The position numbers and the translations under genes are program-made. The notes below the pieces were generated by a model. It searched no databases and had not been told where the DNA came from. It worked only from the letters and a program-made list of their open reading frames with translations. A stretch of DNA of 64,000 bases from Hirundichthys speculiger (taxonomy: Eukaryota > Chordata > Actinopteri > Beloniformes > Exocoetidae): assembly GCA_018398805.1 (NCBI GenBank), contig JAGFBZ010001929.1, positions 1-64,000 of the forward strand, written 5' to 3'. Positions 47,021-56,474 of this stretch are shown in pieces. Each line of letters opens with the position of its first letter. Positions within the stretch are counted from its first letter, which is position 1.

Positions 47021-47306
47021 TATATACTCTGGAAAAATACAAAAAACCCACAATAGAGTCACACTCAGTTAAAGTAAAAATAAAATATTTCAACCAGAGC
47101 TGAGTGTGTTTTTCCAATAGTGCATGGGTGTGTGTGTGTGTGCGTGCGTGTGTGTGCATGTGTGTGTGTGTGCAGTGACAGTAACAACCACATTGTCTCA
47201 CCTCCAGCTCACTCTCCCAGCGGTTGATGTCATCTGTAGACTGGTTTAACTTCTCCAGTTCTCCCTGTTTACAGAAAACATGACGGGAAAAGACAGTCAA
47301 AGAGAT

Positions 47307-47349
<43 letters not shown>

Positions 47350-47529
47350 GGGGGGGGGGGGGGGGGGGGGGGGTTGCTTAATCAGATTGTTTCATCTAGA
47401 AGCTGAACTGTGTGACTTCTGTTTACCAAATTACTGAGAGTGTGGTCTGATGTCTGTGTGTGTGTGTCTATACTTTACTTGTGATATATACGTGTGTGTG
47501 TGTGATATGGTATTTGTATACATACATAC

Positions 47530-47561
<32 letters not shown>

Positions 47562-47694
47562 GTTATCCTAATGTCACCTCTCTGATGTCACACCTGGACC
47601 GTCTCACCTGGATTCTGGGATCCACCTCTTCCTCCTCCTCTTCCTCTCCTCCACACCGACACTCGTCCTCACACTCGCTCCCGTTTAGCTCCAT
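32954..47694 (-). CDS. sh3bp5: SH3-domain-binding protein 5 (Sab), RAB11 exchange factor and JNK anchor
   Basis: Exons in coding order: 47608-47694, 47202-47264, 43561-43690, 36717-36880, 36511-36641, 36187-36229, 35336-35552, 34842-35219 and 32954-33126, totalling 1386 nt and 461 residues (human about 455). The start follows an acidic N-terminus (MELNGSECEDE...EEEEEEEVDPRIQ). Residues about 30-265 are the coiled-coil family core: GELEKLNQSTDDINRWESEL, LVEATVKLDELVKKIGRAV, DSAWQEMLNHATQRVMEAEQ, KKLKRSINKSRPYFELK. The C-terminus is Ser/Pro-rich and keeps LLGPRSQCSGASSPDCE and RGDRAEGAE, which identify SH3BP5 over SH3BP5L. The family acts as a RAB11 GEF and, on the outer mitochondrial membrane, docks JNK; LNKLTLN near the end may be a D-motif (inference). 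The exon 3 donor is not canonical. Confidence 0.95.
33521..34449 (+). mobile_element. Old hAT-like element hosting a Tigger-like insertion
   Basis: Left end TAGGTCTGGGCAATATGAA, right end TGATTAATTGCCCAGCCCT. No clear target duplication remains. A Tigger-like MITE (33776-34356) sits inside it, so the hAT is the older of the two. In the last sh3bp5 intron. Confidence 0.65.
33776..34356 (+). mobile_element. Tigger/pogo-like MITE, copy A
   Basis: Flanked by TA. Ends are CAGTGATCCCTCGCCACTTC and ATAATAAGGGATCACTG, with a CGCGG subterminal word. Three other copies are at 42068, 44057 and 58516. No transposase. Confidence 0.88.
35590..35911 (+). mobile_element. LINE 3' end with (TCTA)n tail
   Basis: T-rich 3' UTR ending GGGATTAATAAAGTTC and then a (TATC)n run at 35857-35911. 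Same style as the 3' end of the LINE at 21719-23781. In a sh3bp5 intron, oriented opposite to the gene. Confidence 0.65.
37222..38377 (+). mobile_element. hAT-like foldback element carrying a THAP exon, perfect TSD
   Basis: Ends are CAGTGGTTCTCAAACTTTTA and CACAGTTTGCACACCACTG. CTCTACGC is duplicated on both sides (37214-37221 and 38378-38385). The interior folds on itself: 37329-37510 is inverted at 38030-38170 and 37690-37760 at 37970-38020. A THAP coding exon with a consensus donor (CCAAG|GTAAGT) lies in the left arm. In a sh3bp5 intron. Confidence 0.85.
37471..37665 (+). pseudogene. THAP zinc-finger exon, frameshifted
   Basis: It starts ATG GTG AAA TAT TGC TGC TGG, MVKYCCWG, the usual THAP opening. 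A one-base loss then moves the frame to GTCNRDSRCPERLEG. A second shift precedes FPKPK, and the tail reads RPHNQLNVGKVTKHTY. So the C2CH module is present in pieces across frames. The exon ends at a good GTAAGT donor. The word order matches the many transposon-spread THAP genes of fish. Confidence 0.7.
38386..39620. other. sh3bp5 intron, nothing recognised
   Basis: Ordinary AT-rich intron between the THAP-bearing hAT and the BED-bearing hAT. Short frames only. Confidence 0.5.
39630..40425 (-). mobile_element. hAT element with BED zinc-finger remnant
   Basis: On the - strand it opens with GTGTCAAACACGTCATTATA and shares 300 bp with the + strand fragment at 17183-17482. It then encodes a BED-type domain and ends near 39630 with GATGTGGCCCTCAGTGAAAA, typical of this hAT family. 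Most of the transposase is missing, so it is an internal-deletion derivative. Confidence 0.75.
39970..40168 (-). pseudogene. hAT transposase N-terminus with BED zinc finger
   Basis: From ATG at 40168: MSKKREINVQGRKFHERREN, then a frameshift, then NKTVCLLC-stop-EAVSVVKEF and NLRRHFDNKHGAKYAKFS. The CxxC...HxxxxH spacing is that of a BED finger. One stop and one shift make it non-functional. Nearest known relatives are the domesticated GTF2IRD2/ZMYM-type hAT proteins. Confidence 0.7.
40426..42067. other. sh3bp5 intron with low-complexity runs
   Basis: No gene. A G-run of about 30 bases is at 41543-41573 and short C-runs lie near 41694-41716. The GGCGAGGGGGGGCGGGG stretch at 41379 could form G-quadruplexes. 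Confidence 0.5.
42068..43160 (+). mobile_element. Tigger/pogo-like MITE, copy B, with a nested transposon
   Basis: Same ends as copy A and flanked by TA. It is longer because it holds a family segment absent from copies A and C (around 42290-42400, shared with copy D) and a nested element at 42651-43128 near its right end. Confidence 0.88.
42651..43128 (+). mobile_element. DNA transposon nested in Tigger copy B
   Basis: About 478 bp. The left end GGTGTTCTGTTGATTTCTGC is inverted at the right end; the shared core of both ends is GCTACTTGTCGAGATATGCT. Two internal direct repeats share CCTTAAAATTCATAT and CTTTGTGCTTGTTGAAAACG (near 42768 and 42959). Copies A, C and D lack it and show the empty site. 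No long target duplication is visible. Family unknown to me. Confidence 0.8.
43425..43560 (+). repeat. (GTGC)n/(GTGT) microsatellite abutting sh3bp5 exon 3
   Basis: 136 bp of TGCG, TGTG and CATG tetramers, starting at the base after the last exon 3 codon. On the coding strand it is (GCAC)n and contains no GT. Confidence 0.9.
43561..43690 (-). CDS. sh3bp5: sh3bp5 exon 3, splice donor lost in a microsatellite
   Basis: The acceptor TTGCAG is normal and the frame reads EFRQRFRAVLVEA to YWEARKVAKK. The last coding bases are AAAAAGG, then CACGCACGCA: the (GCAC)n repeat. Phase with the next exon (starts with two bases, GC, completing a codon before PGEAQQ) requires the exon to end at 43561, so the intron would begin with CA. 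A GC donor one base earlier (AAG|GCACGC) would break the frame. No GT is found until past the repeat. Either the splice site is unusual or the repeat is misassembled. Confidence 0.75.
44057..44424 (+). mobile_element. Tigger/pogo-like MITE, copy C (internal deletion)
   Basis: Same ends, flanked by TA. About 200 bp of the interior seen in copy A is missing after TTCGCGGAGAATAAAG. Confidence 0.88.
44436..45190 (+). mobile_element. Harbinger-like MITE, third copy
   Basis: Direct-orientation match to 4423-5170, from TGGCTGCAGGTTACATGATG to CCCATGTAAACGCACTG. The Myb/SANT-like frame on the - strand carries small indels and is closed. Starts 11 bp after Tigger copy C ends. Confidence 0.75.
45191..46547. 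other. sh3bp5 intron, nothing recognised
   Basis: No domain-bearing frame and no transposon end identified. Confidence 0.45.
46548..47032. repeat. (TA)n microsatellites flanking Tc1-like MITE copy 3
   Basis: (TA)n runs lie at 46548-46608 and 46979-47032, on both sides of the MITE at 46613-46978. The simplest reading is that the element, which targets TA, inserted in the middle of a (TA)n tract. Confidence 0.8.
46613..46978 (-). mobile_element. Tc1/mariner-like MITE, copy 3
   Basis: Reverse orientation relative to 9806-10171. Ends CAGTCATGGAAAAAATTATT and TAATTTTTTCCATGACTG. Confidence 0.9.
47308..47383. repeat. Very long G homopolymer
   Basis: About 75 G with one T, in sh3bp5 intron 2, 44 bp upstream of exon 2 in the genomic + sense. 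Length is unlikely to be exact. Confidence 0.8.
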
Positions 47695-48030
47695 CGCGGG
47701 AAAATCTGGCGAGTATTTGGTAAAGAAGCGTTTGGCTCTTGGGCGCAGACAAAGCTCGACCCCGGGGCGCCGCGCGGCACCGGTCCGCCCTCTAACCTTT
47801 ACGGGGAGCTCGTGACATATTAAAGTCTCTCAGAGGACCGAGTTTGTTTGGAGGAGAAGCGTCTGCATAGTCGCACGCGCTCCCGACGAGGGAACCGAAA
47901 CATTCAGCAGAAAGGGACCACTTAACCTCAAGGATCCGGAGCGAACAAACTGGTGAAGAAAAGAGCAAACAAGTACTTGTAGTGATCACCAGGAGGACTT
48001 CTGATGTGGACTGTCAAAATAAGAGCCCAG

Positions 48031-48094
48031 CGTGGCGCGTCTCTGAGGTCACCATAGAGACGCGCCACGGCGTCTCTAAGGTGACCTTAGAGAC
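48031..48094. promoter_or_regulatory. Two adjacent perfect palindromes upstream of sh3bp5
   Basis: CGTGGCGCGTCTCT (48031-48044) is exactly inverted at 48056-48069 with an 11-base loop. Immediately after, 48072-48094 is a 23-base palindrome, arms GTCTCTAAGGT and ACCTTAGAGAC around a single G. They lie about 340-400 bp upstream of the sh3bp5 start codon. Function unknown. Confidence 0.6.
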
Positions 48095-48532
48095 CGAGTT
48101 TGTCTCTAACTTCCTCTAAAGTTTAGAGGATAGTTACTGTCAGTCATGAACGTAAGCAGCCAGGAAAATAAAGCATGTGACCTTCCAGGTGGAGAGTAAA
48201 AGAAATGAAAAGCATTGAGCAACATTTATTCAGAAAGACAGAGAAACATCATAACTAAGCACAGACACACACTAGAAGTTTTATACTACAAGTCCTCAGC
48301 TTAAAGTTGGACATTGTCTGTTTATTATCAACCAAAAAATAAATAAAAATTACGCAGGACTTGACAAGAACAACTGGAGTCGCATATTTAAATCACAAAA
48401 ATATTCCAGTTTACCACACTTAAACTTAAAATAATTTGACCCATGTTAAAAAAAACAGTGTGCATTTAAACAGATTTGATTTACTGCTACATACATTCAT
48501 CAGAAATTTCTACATATATATCTGACATCAAA

Positions 48533-48903
48533 CAGTCATGGAAAAAATGATTAGACCACCATTTTTTCTTCACTTTCTTGTTCATTTTAATACCTGGTAC
48601 CACTAAACGTCATCATGTGACTAAAACAGACAGAAAAGAAAACACTGAAATGCATAAAAAAAAGCAGTGTTTTTGGCAGTACAACGCCATAGCTATTGAT
48701 GTAAAAACTGAAGTGATTTAGGTTATAATCAAGAAAACCATGGAAAATGGTAAGATATCAGCTCTTAAATAAAACTCTTATGAGCAATCTTTGTGGTTAT
48801 CGTTATGTTTGTCCAAACAAATGTAGCTTTAGTTGTACCAGGCATTAAAATGAACAAGAAACTGAAGAAAACAAGGGTGGTCTAATCATTTTTTCCATGA
48901 CTG
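48533..48903 (+). mobile_element. Tc1/mariner-like MITE, copy 4
   Basis: Same family and orientation as copy 1, but the flanking TA pair is lost on the left (AA) and changed on the right (TG). Lies between sh3bp5 and mturn. Confidence 0.88.
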
Positions 48904-48904
48904 T

Positions 48905-49140
48905 GTATATATATATTTATTTATTTATTTATTTATATAGATAGATAGATAGATAGATAGATAAATGTATTTTATTGATCCTAAACTGGGAAATTGTAGT
49001 GTAGCAGCAGTAAGACATGAAAAAATACACTTTTAAATAGCAATATAAAAAACAGAAAGTATTCTATTTACACATTTAAAAAAACACACAAGAGCAATAT
49101 AACAAGTGTAACATGTTAACAGATAGTGCAATGAGCTTCA
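48905..49140 (-). mobile_element. LINE 3' end with (GATA)n tail
   Basis: On the - strand it ends AATTTCCCAGTTTAGGATCA and ATAAAATACATTTATC then (TCTA)n, the 3' end style of Rex1-type LINEs. Only the tail is present. Confidence 0.6.
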
Positions 49141-49689
49141 AGGTGCAGTGAATAAGGCGCGTAGTCTCCAGTAGGCCTCAGATCTCCCGCCCCATGACTC
49201 TTATTTTGAAGGGAACCGTTTCCGGACCTTTCAGGTTCACCTTTGCCAACTTGCTGGAGCTGCAGCAGGGCGGCTTCCAGCGGCTCCAGTCGCCATCTGG
49301 CGGCGGTGTGGACTCCAGGGTTCGGTAGGGTTCGGGTTAGAGACGGGGGGGGGGGGGGGGATTCACGGAAACACTGTTGGCAGAAGAAGCTGGCTCCTCC
49401 AAGCTCCCAGCCAAGACTTGTTTTCTTTATGTGTGTTTATTACAGTGGCTTTTAACTGCATTTTATTGATTTTTTTTTTAAACCAACAATCAGAATAGAA
49501 CTTCTATTCTATTTTATTATTTTACGGAAAGTCGTTGGATTATTTTAAAGAGTTTCCACAGTTTTATTCAAATAATATGAGATTAAGTCTCTGGGAGATA
49601 AAAGATCTGATTTGCAAACTTGTCAAAGAGTGTTGTGATATTTTTTTGAAGTTTCATGACAAAACACATTTTTATTAAAATAAAAAAGA

Positions 49690-50142
49690 AGAAGCAAAAA
49701 GCGTGTGCATGTGCACGTCCGTCGCGGCGTGAGCAGGTTAACGCGGTGATCTCACCGCCAGGAAGGAGGGAGCCGCGCGCCTCTCAGGTGGACGGCTGCC
49801 CGGCTCCGCTGTTCGTCATCGCGTTTTCCCAGCGTGCACCCTGCGTACGCATGCATGCTGCCGACGGGGCTGATTTCATAACGCGGGGAGGAAGAGAGGA
49901 ATGGGGCTTTGAGCGCGGATGACCGACAGTCCCCGGTAAGGCTTCGTGCGCCAGCAGAGTCGTCTCCGTTCCCGGGCCGTGCAGGAGCGCGCGCGCAGCG
50001 GGGGGATGCTGTAGTTGGAGGCTGCTGATGCTGCTGCTGGACGATCAGCTGTTTTTTGCGTCTTGAGCATCATCGCCGCGGCGGCCAGAGAGACCCAGAT
50101 CCATCCCCGGAGCCAGAGACAGCGCAGACCGGATCACGGAGG
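49690..50142 (+). promoter_or_regulatory. mturn: CpG-rich promoter and 5' UTR of mturn
   Basis: GC and CpG content rise sharply compared with both sides (for example GCGCGCGCAGCGG near 49988). The region leads straight into the ATG at 50143 in GGAGGATGG context. No TATA box is obvious, in keeping with a CpG-island promoter. Confidence 0.6.
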
Positions 50143-53100
50143 ATGGAGTTCAAGCATTTGGTGGAGGCGGCGGAGAAGTGGTGCTCCGGGAACCCGTTCG
50201 ACCTCATCTTCGCCGAGGAGAACGACGAGAGGCGGCTGGACTTCTACGCGGAGCCCGGCGTCTCCTTCTACGTGCTGTGTCCCGGCGGCACCGACAGCTT
50301 TGTGAGTGCGCTCCGGCAGGGCCTCGAGCTCTGCGCGCGCGCGCGCGTGCGTCTATACGTGTGCGTGCATGTGCGTGTGTGTGTGGTGCTCCTAGGTGTG
50401 TCAAGGCTGGATGGGGGGGTGGGGTTGTCCCGGTTTTCTTGCTGATGGACATGTAAGAAGAAGGGAGGGTATGATGTCATCTTGGTTTGGGTGCACCCCC
50501 CCCCCCCACACACCCCTCTTGATGTTTTATACTTTTTTTTCTTACCTAAATAATTATCACGATATTAACACCGTATCACATTATTACCACGTTATAGCTA
50601 CAGTGATAAAAAAAAAAAAAAAGATCTGCGACACTGGCCAAGTTAAAAACCCAAGGCCTAAAACTTTCAAAATAAAGGTCCTATGCACATCATCATGATA
50701 GCAAAAAGCAGCGTCTCAAATAAAAGCAAATTAGATATTTAGAGGGGAAGATTATTTATTATCTTTAAATGTCATCCTTCTAATATTATTGTTGGCTAAA
50801 TATCTGTTGAGGCCTTTTTCAATTACATGTTGTTGTTTTTTAAGGCAAAAAACATAATAAAAATTCTGATTGTTGTGGGTCTCAGAATCAACCAACTATA
50901 CTCTCACATGAGCATCAACATAAAACCTTTTTTCATCCTGCCATTATTAATTTGACAAAAATGAAGCCAAGAAGAAAAAAAAAAGTCATGTGAACAATAC
51001 TAAGTACCTCCATGATTCAGGAGCTTGTAGATTCACCGTTAGCAGCAATAACTGGAAGCAGCTGTTTCCTTGATAAGTTTGTTAGTCTCCCAGTTTTGTT
51101 TAGGGATGCACGATAACTGTTTTATAAAACCGATACCGATAACCGATAACACACATATACCTAAGATCATTACATCAATACTATGAACAAAATCAAAAAT
51201 AGTTTTGACTCCTTTTATATGAACAGATATTTATTTTTTCCAAAGATAAACTATTATCAAGCCTCTCAAACATTTTCTTAAAGCTATCAAACAAACCTAT
51301 TTGATATCTCACATTAACTTAAATAAGGTTCATTACTGACTGATATAAAAATAAAGGCTCCTTGAACTGATGGAAATACATGCATCAGAATTACTAACTG
51401 AAAAAGATTAACATTTAAAGGATTTTGACTTGTGGTTCCATTTAAATTAATACCTTTAATTAAAGTAAATGAGGTTCAGTAGTTTTTATTTTTTAATCTC
51501 ATGGAAGCTTTAGATGAGAGGAATGAGGGAGAGGGGAGACTGCTGCTGTCTTGCACACGTTAGCATTAGCTTCCGTTAGCTCACGTTAGCGCGATTTCAA
51601 AACTCCATGGAAGTGATTGTTATGTTGTAGGTGGCTGATCAGGTTTTACGTATTAAAGCTTGTGCTTCCCTCCTCGTAGAATTCACTCGGAGGATTCGTC
51701 ACAAATAACCACCAAACTATCTTCTTCTGAAACTTTAACCAAGTTCCACACCGCCATGTTTGTTGTGATCAGCGCTGTGCTGCAGGCTGCATTCAAGGTG
51801 TAACGTAAATTCCTCCGTTCCCTCATTTGCTAGTCATTCTTTCAGCCTTTTCTATTTTTTCTTTTTTTATGTGTAACATGTGGGAAAATACTGTGAATAT
51901 CAATTAAAGTCATCAACTACTAAAATTATGACCGAGTTAACGAGTTGTTTTCTGGCATGAGGGGGTATTCTTGATTTCCCTTATTGAGAAGTCGTTTTTC
52001 TGATTATGCCGACGTCACTTGAACATAACATTCACTGCTGGTCATTCAAGGTTCAGAGGGAGCGAGGCACTGCTGTGTTGACAGAAATATAAATGTTATC
52101 GGGGATATTCGTTATGATATCGGAGTTATCGGGATGACATCATAATTTCCTGTTATCAGCCCGATAATTATCCCTTGTTTTGTCATCTCATTCTTCTTTA
52201 CAACATTGCTTCAGTTCACTGGCGTCTTGTCTGTGAGGAGGCCCTCCCTAAAACCTTTATTCTTCTGTTTTTTAGCCCTTCTGATGTAGATGTTTGCTGT
52301 TGTGCTTCTCATTATTGTCCCGTTTTATATTCTGATTTCGGCCTAGCTTTAGCTGCTAGCGCCAGGCCTCACATCTGCCTCTAGAATACTTTAGTCTGCA
52401 GGTGAGTTCAGTTCGACTCAGCGTCTCCCAGGTGCCAGGTGTCCTCTGGCTGCAGACCAACCCCAGACTATGACTCCACCATCACCGTGCTCGACGGAGG
52501 CTATGAGATGTTTCATTTTTGTCTTAGAAACAAACCATGCTTGTTCAGTCGTCTTCAAATGCAGCTGTCATGGTCTTTAATATCTAATATGAATGAGTTA
52601 GTTCTGTAGGCTCAGAGACTTTGGTCTCTGTTTTTGGTTTATTTTTGCTCAGTCTGACCGTTCAAATTCAGTGGGATGTCAACTTTTGAGAAGTTTGGCA
52701 AGAGTCTTGATGCTTCCACTTGAGATTAATCCTTCTCACTGCAGAACAACGAACTCCAAGCTGTTCAGAAATGATGTCAGTATTTCCACAAAAAACTTAG
52801 GATTAATACAGGGGGGTTTTAACTTTTGCACTAGATTCAAGATTCAAGATTCAAGTCAACTTTATTTATCCCTTGAAGGGCAATTCAATTTGGCAGCTCG
52901 CGCCCCAACACACACATAAAAAAACATGTGTGCAAAATCTGCAATTTGTTGCATAAAATTTTTAAAAAAGTGCTAATACCAATAAATACATTAATAATAA
53001 TAATAATAAAAAAAGATTGCAAAAGCTTATTCCCATGAGCACCTACTTCTCTGCACAGTTGATCCGCAAACCTGAAGACATCCACTAATCACACTGAACA

Positions 53101-56100
53101 ACTTGTCTGTTTTTTTTTTAAATATCCTAACACACTGATACATTTAACAGCTCTGTTGATTTAACTTGCAATAAAGACTTGAGAAGGTAGACAAATCCAA
53201 TCCCTCCATTGTACTTATTTTTCTTTATTATACACGCGTAAAGGCCTCAAACAACATCTGAATAAGCCTTAAAAACTAAATTTGTTACTGGATGTTGCTG
53301 TTTAACATGAATTCGATAAGCTTTTATTTTTTTAATGCACTAATCTCCGCCATATTCTATACGCCAAGAGCTTAACGTATTAATAGCAGCTGCAGCGCAG
53401 CTTTGATCATCCAATAAAATGTTTTGCAACGGCTCCCTCCTAAATATGCTACGGGTGTGTGGTGCAGTGGTGGTATTACGAGTCCTAAAGCCCTGGACTC
53501 CCCCCCCCCCCCCCCCCGCCCCCCCGACTCAGTATCACGGGCCAACAGAGCCGGAGCAGATGGAGATGACCCAAGAGCCCGGGCGTCTGTCCAGTCAACA
53601 ACACATTATGTCACACAGACGGTGCCTGTGTTGTCGTTGGACGCCTCGTCTGGACGGTCCGACACGCTGCAGGACGGCAGCCGCTGATGAAAAGCAGCTC
53701 TGTCCTCCGTCTGCGTGATCAAACGCTCCTGTCGAGAACGCTGTCACAGAAAAATAAAGGTTTAATCACACAAAAGAGCAAGAAACAGGTCCTGAAATAG
53801 ACAATAGTCTCTGTGCAGCAGCTTCTTTTTCCATCTCCCTTCCTCTTCTTTCCCATGATCCTCCTCTCAGCTCACATTCTTCCCTGCCATGTAACTCAAT
53901 CCTTCATGTGCACGCACACACACACACACACACAGCCATGCATTCACATTTCTCCTCTCTGCTATGATGTAGCCTTAAACTATGAATAAAAGCAGTAATG
54001 TCTGTAAAAGCGCTTGATTTATCAACTCAGGAAAGTTTATGTCCCAGTCTAATTTTAAAGCTGTTTTTTCTTCACACGACAGCGTTTGAACTGTAAATCA
54101 CGATTCTATGTGGAGTACTAATTATGATTTAGCACATTTAGCACATTGTGATATAAAATCCACAACTGTCACCACATGAATTGAGCTAAACAAGTTGGAA
54201 TAAGCGTCGCATTGGAAAAGTTGTGCAAGAAACAAGCTCTTTAACTCTAACTGGAGCAGCTTCTTCTTATTTAAAAACCACGTCAGAAGTCAAATCCTTT
54301 GGTCACAGAAAAATTACTGTATATGTATAAGGGTCAAATTATTTGTCTTTGTCAAGCAAATAAAATAACCAAGGAGCATGCAAAAACTACTAATATGAGG
54401 TTAAAAACTGTCCAAAATATTATCAAAACCTGGAAGGGTTTTGATAATATTGATAATATTTGATAATAAAAGGTGAACCATCATCTTCAAGGCTGAAAAA
54501 AAAAATCAAATGGCAATGTTTAATATTTAAAATAAGAGCATTTCCAAATGCACAATGAGAAGAACTCAACAGCTGTGTAGCTTAAAAAAAAAAACATTTT
54601 ATCAGTAAAACTAATTAGAAATAAAGCTTCATTTTTTTCTCGTGAGCAAAAAAAGAAATGAGTCAGATGTACGTACGCCAGCTTTATAGATCTAGATAAG
54701 GATATTTCAGTTTATATTCCAGTTCAGGGACCATGAGACATCATTTTCACACAGAGGTTGATGACCAGGTCCAGACTTCTGGCTTTTCCTTTTTTCTAGA
54801 TAAATACGGTCGATAGGCAGAAACTTGATTGATCCTCAGGACATTAACACCACCAGCAGCAGATCAATGTGTTCTGCATCTTGATTTGGTCCAAGTTTCA
54901 TCCAGCGTGCTAGTTTGTTCTCATCAACAGTGTCCAAGAATCGCAGTGCCTTGATTGACCACTAGGGGTCGGCTCTAAAAGCGAGTCAGTCTCCATTGAC
55001 TCCCAGGTTAAAATCTAGTGATGTTCCGATTCCGATACCAGTATCGGAAATTGCTCCGATACTGCCAAAAATATCGGTATCGGTGAGTACGGGAGTCCAG
55101 ACACCAACCGATACTAAACAATTTATATTTAATGATTTATTTATTGTTTTTTTTTTTCCATTACACTACCAGCAAAAAGAAATACTTTTTAATTTTGCAA
55201 TACTGTTATATACTGTTCTATTTTGAAATAAATATTGTAGCTCCCTCAAGCAGTAGACACGAGGCCCGAGGTCATGGTTAAAAACGGGGTTTATTCCGAG
55301 AACAGACCAACCCGTGAGAACTGGGTATAAAGGAGAATAAATAAACAAAATATGGTAAACAAAAATGCACGTACGTATGTCACAGCAGCACAACAGGTGC
55401 TATATCTTTGCATAAGATAACAGACAGTAACACACATCGAGTTTTAACTTATATAACTTAACCTTGCACAGTACACACACTACACTCACGTGACATGTGA
55501 ATTATGTACTTCATTATACATCGCAGACAGATATAGTGGTGACGTTATGCTCATATAATAATTACATTTCTTCACCATATGCAAATAAACTTGAACCAAT
55601 ACACACCTCGTAGGCTGCTTACTACTAAAGAGGGGCTAAATCTTGCTTGCTTCCTCCTTATCTTCGTCTTTCTTTATCTTCTGTACATTACATCCTTAAT
55701 ATTTACACTTAGATAGCGTGCTCATGCAATATTTTTCTTCCTTTGGCGCTATGCTGGCAGGGTGCGTTCTTTAATTCTGCCGTGCGGAACGCTAAGTCGG
55801 CGGTAATTAGTTCCGCCATGGAAATACTACATACGGGTAGGAACCAAAAAACGGGAGAATTAACAAACTGAATCTAACTGACAATGTGAGGCAGTTACAA
55901 ATATAGACATAAATGGCTTGGATTTGCTGTATTTATTCATGATTTACAACAATGATAATTATAATACAGGAATTTTTTAGCAATTTTTTTTGCGGATCAG
56001 TAGTCGGTATTGCCCGATACCCACAGTTTAAGAATCGGAATCGGTATTGGGAGGGAAAAAATGGTATCGGAACATCTCTATTAAAATATCCATCTTTGCA

Positions 56101-56436
56101 GCAAAAATAGACACAAAATAGTTTTGTTCTCCATAGCTAGACTTCACATCCATGACAGCTGTATGGGGGTAAACTGTTGCAATAGATTCAGTTAGAATCA
56201 TTATAAGCTAATGTTAGTTAGCATCATCGATTGGCATGAGCTAAAGTAGAATAAAATAGTTGGCTTGTCGTAGTTGAGGTACAGTGGGCGTATGCCACCT
56301 GACCACAACCTCATTTCTGGAAGTTTGGGGTGGTTCAGTTCCTTCCAACATGGTGTTTCTCAAAAACTGGCTTCAAAACTGGAGGTTGTCCAGTTTTCTT
56401 GATACAGTATGTGGTCTGATGACCTTCCTGACAGAC

Positions 56437-56474
<38 letters not shown>

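Noticed and set aside
53419..53718. 99- and 87-codon frames in mturn intron 1
   Set aside because: Both run through a C homopolymer (Pro run), overlap in different frames, and have no recognisable domain or splice partner.
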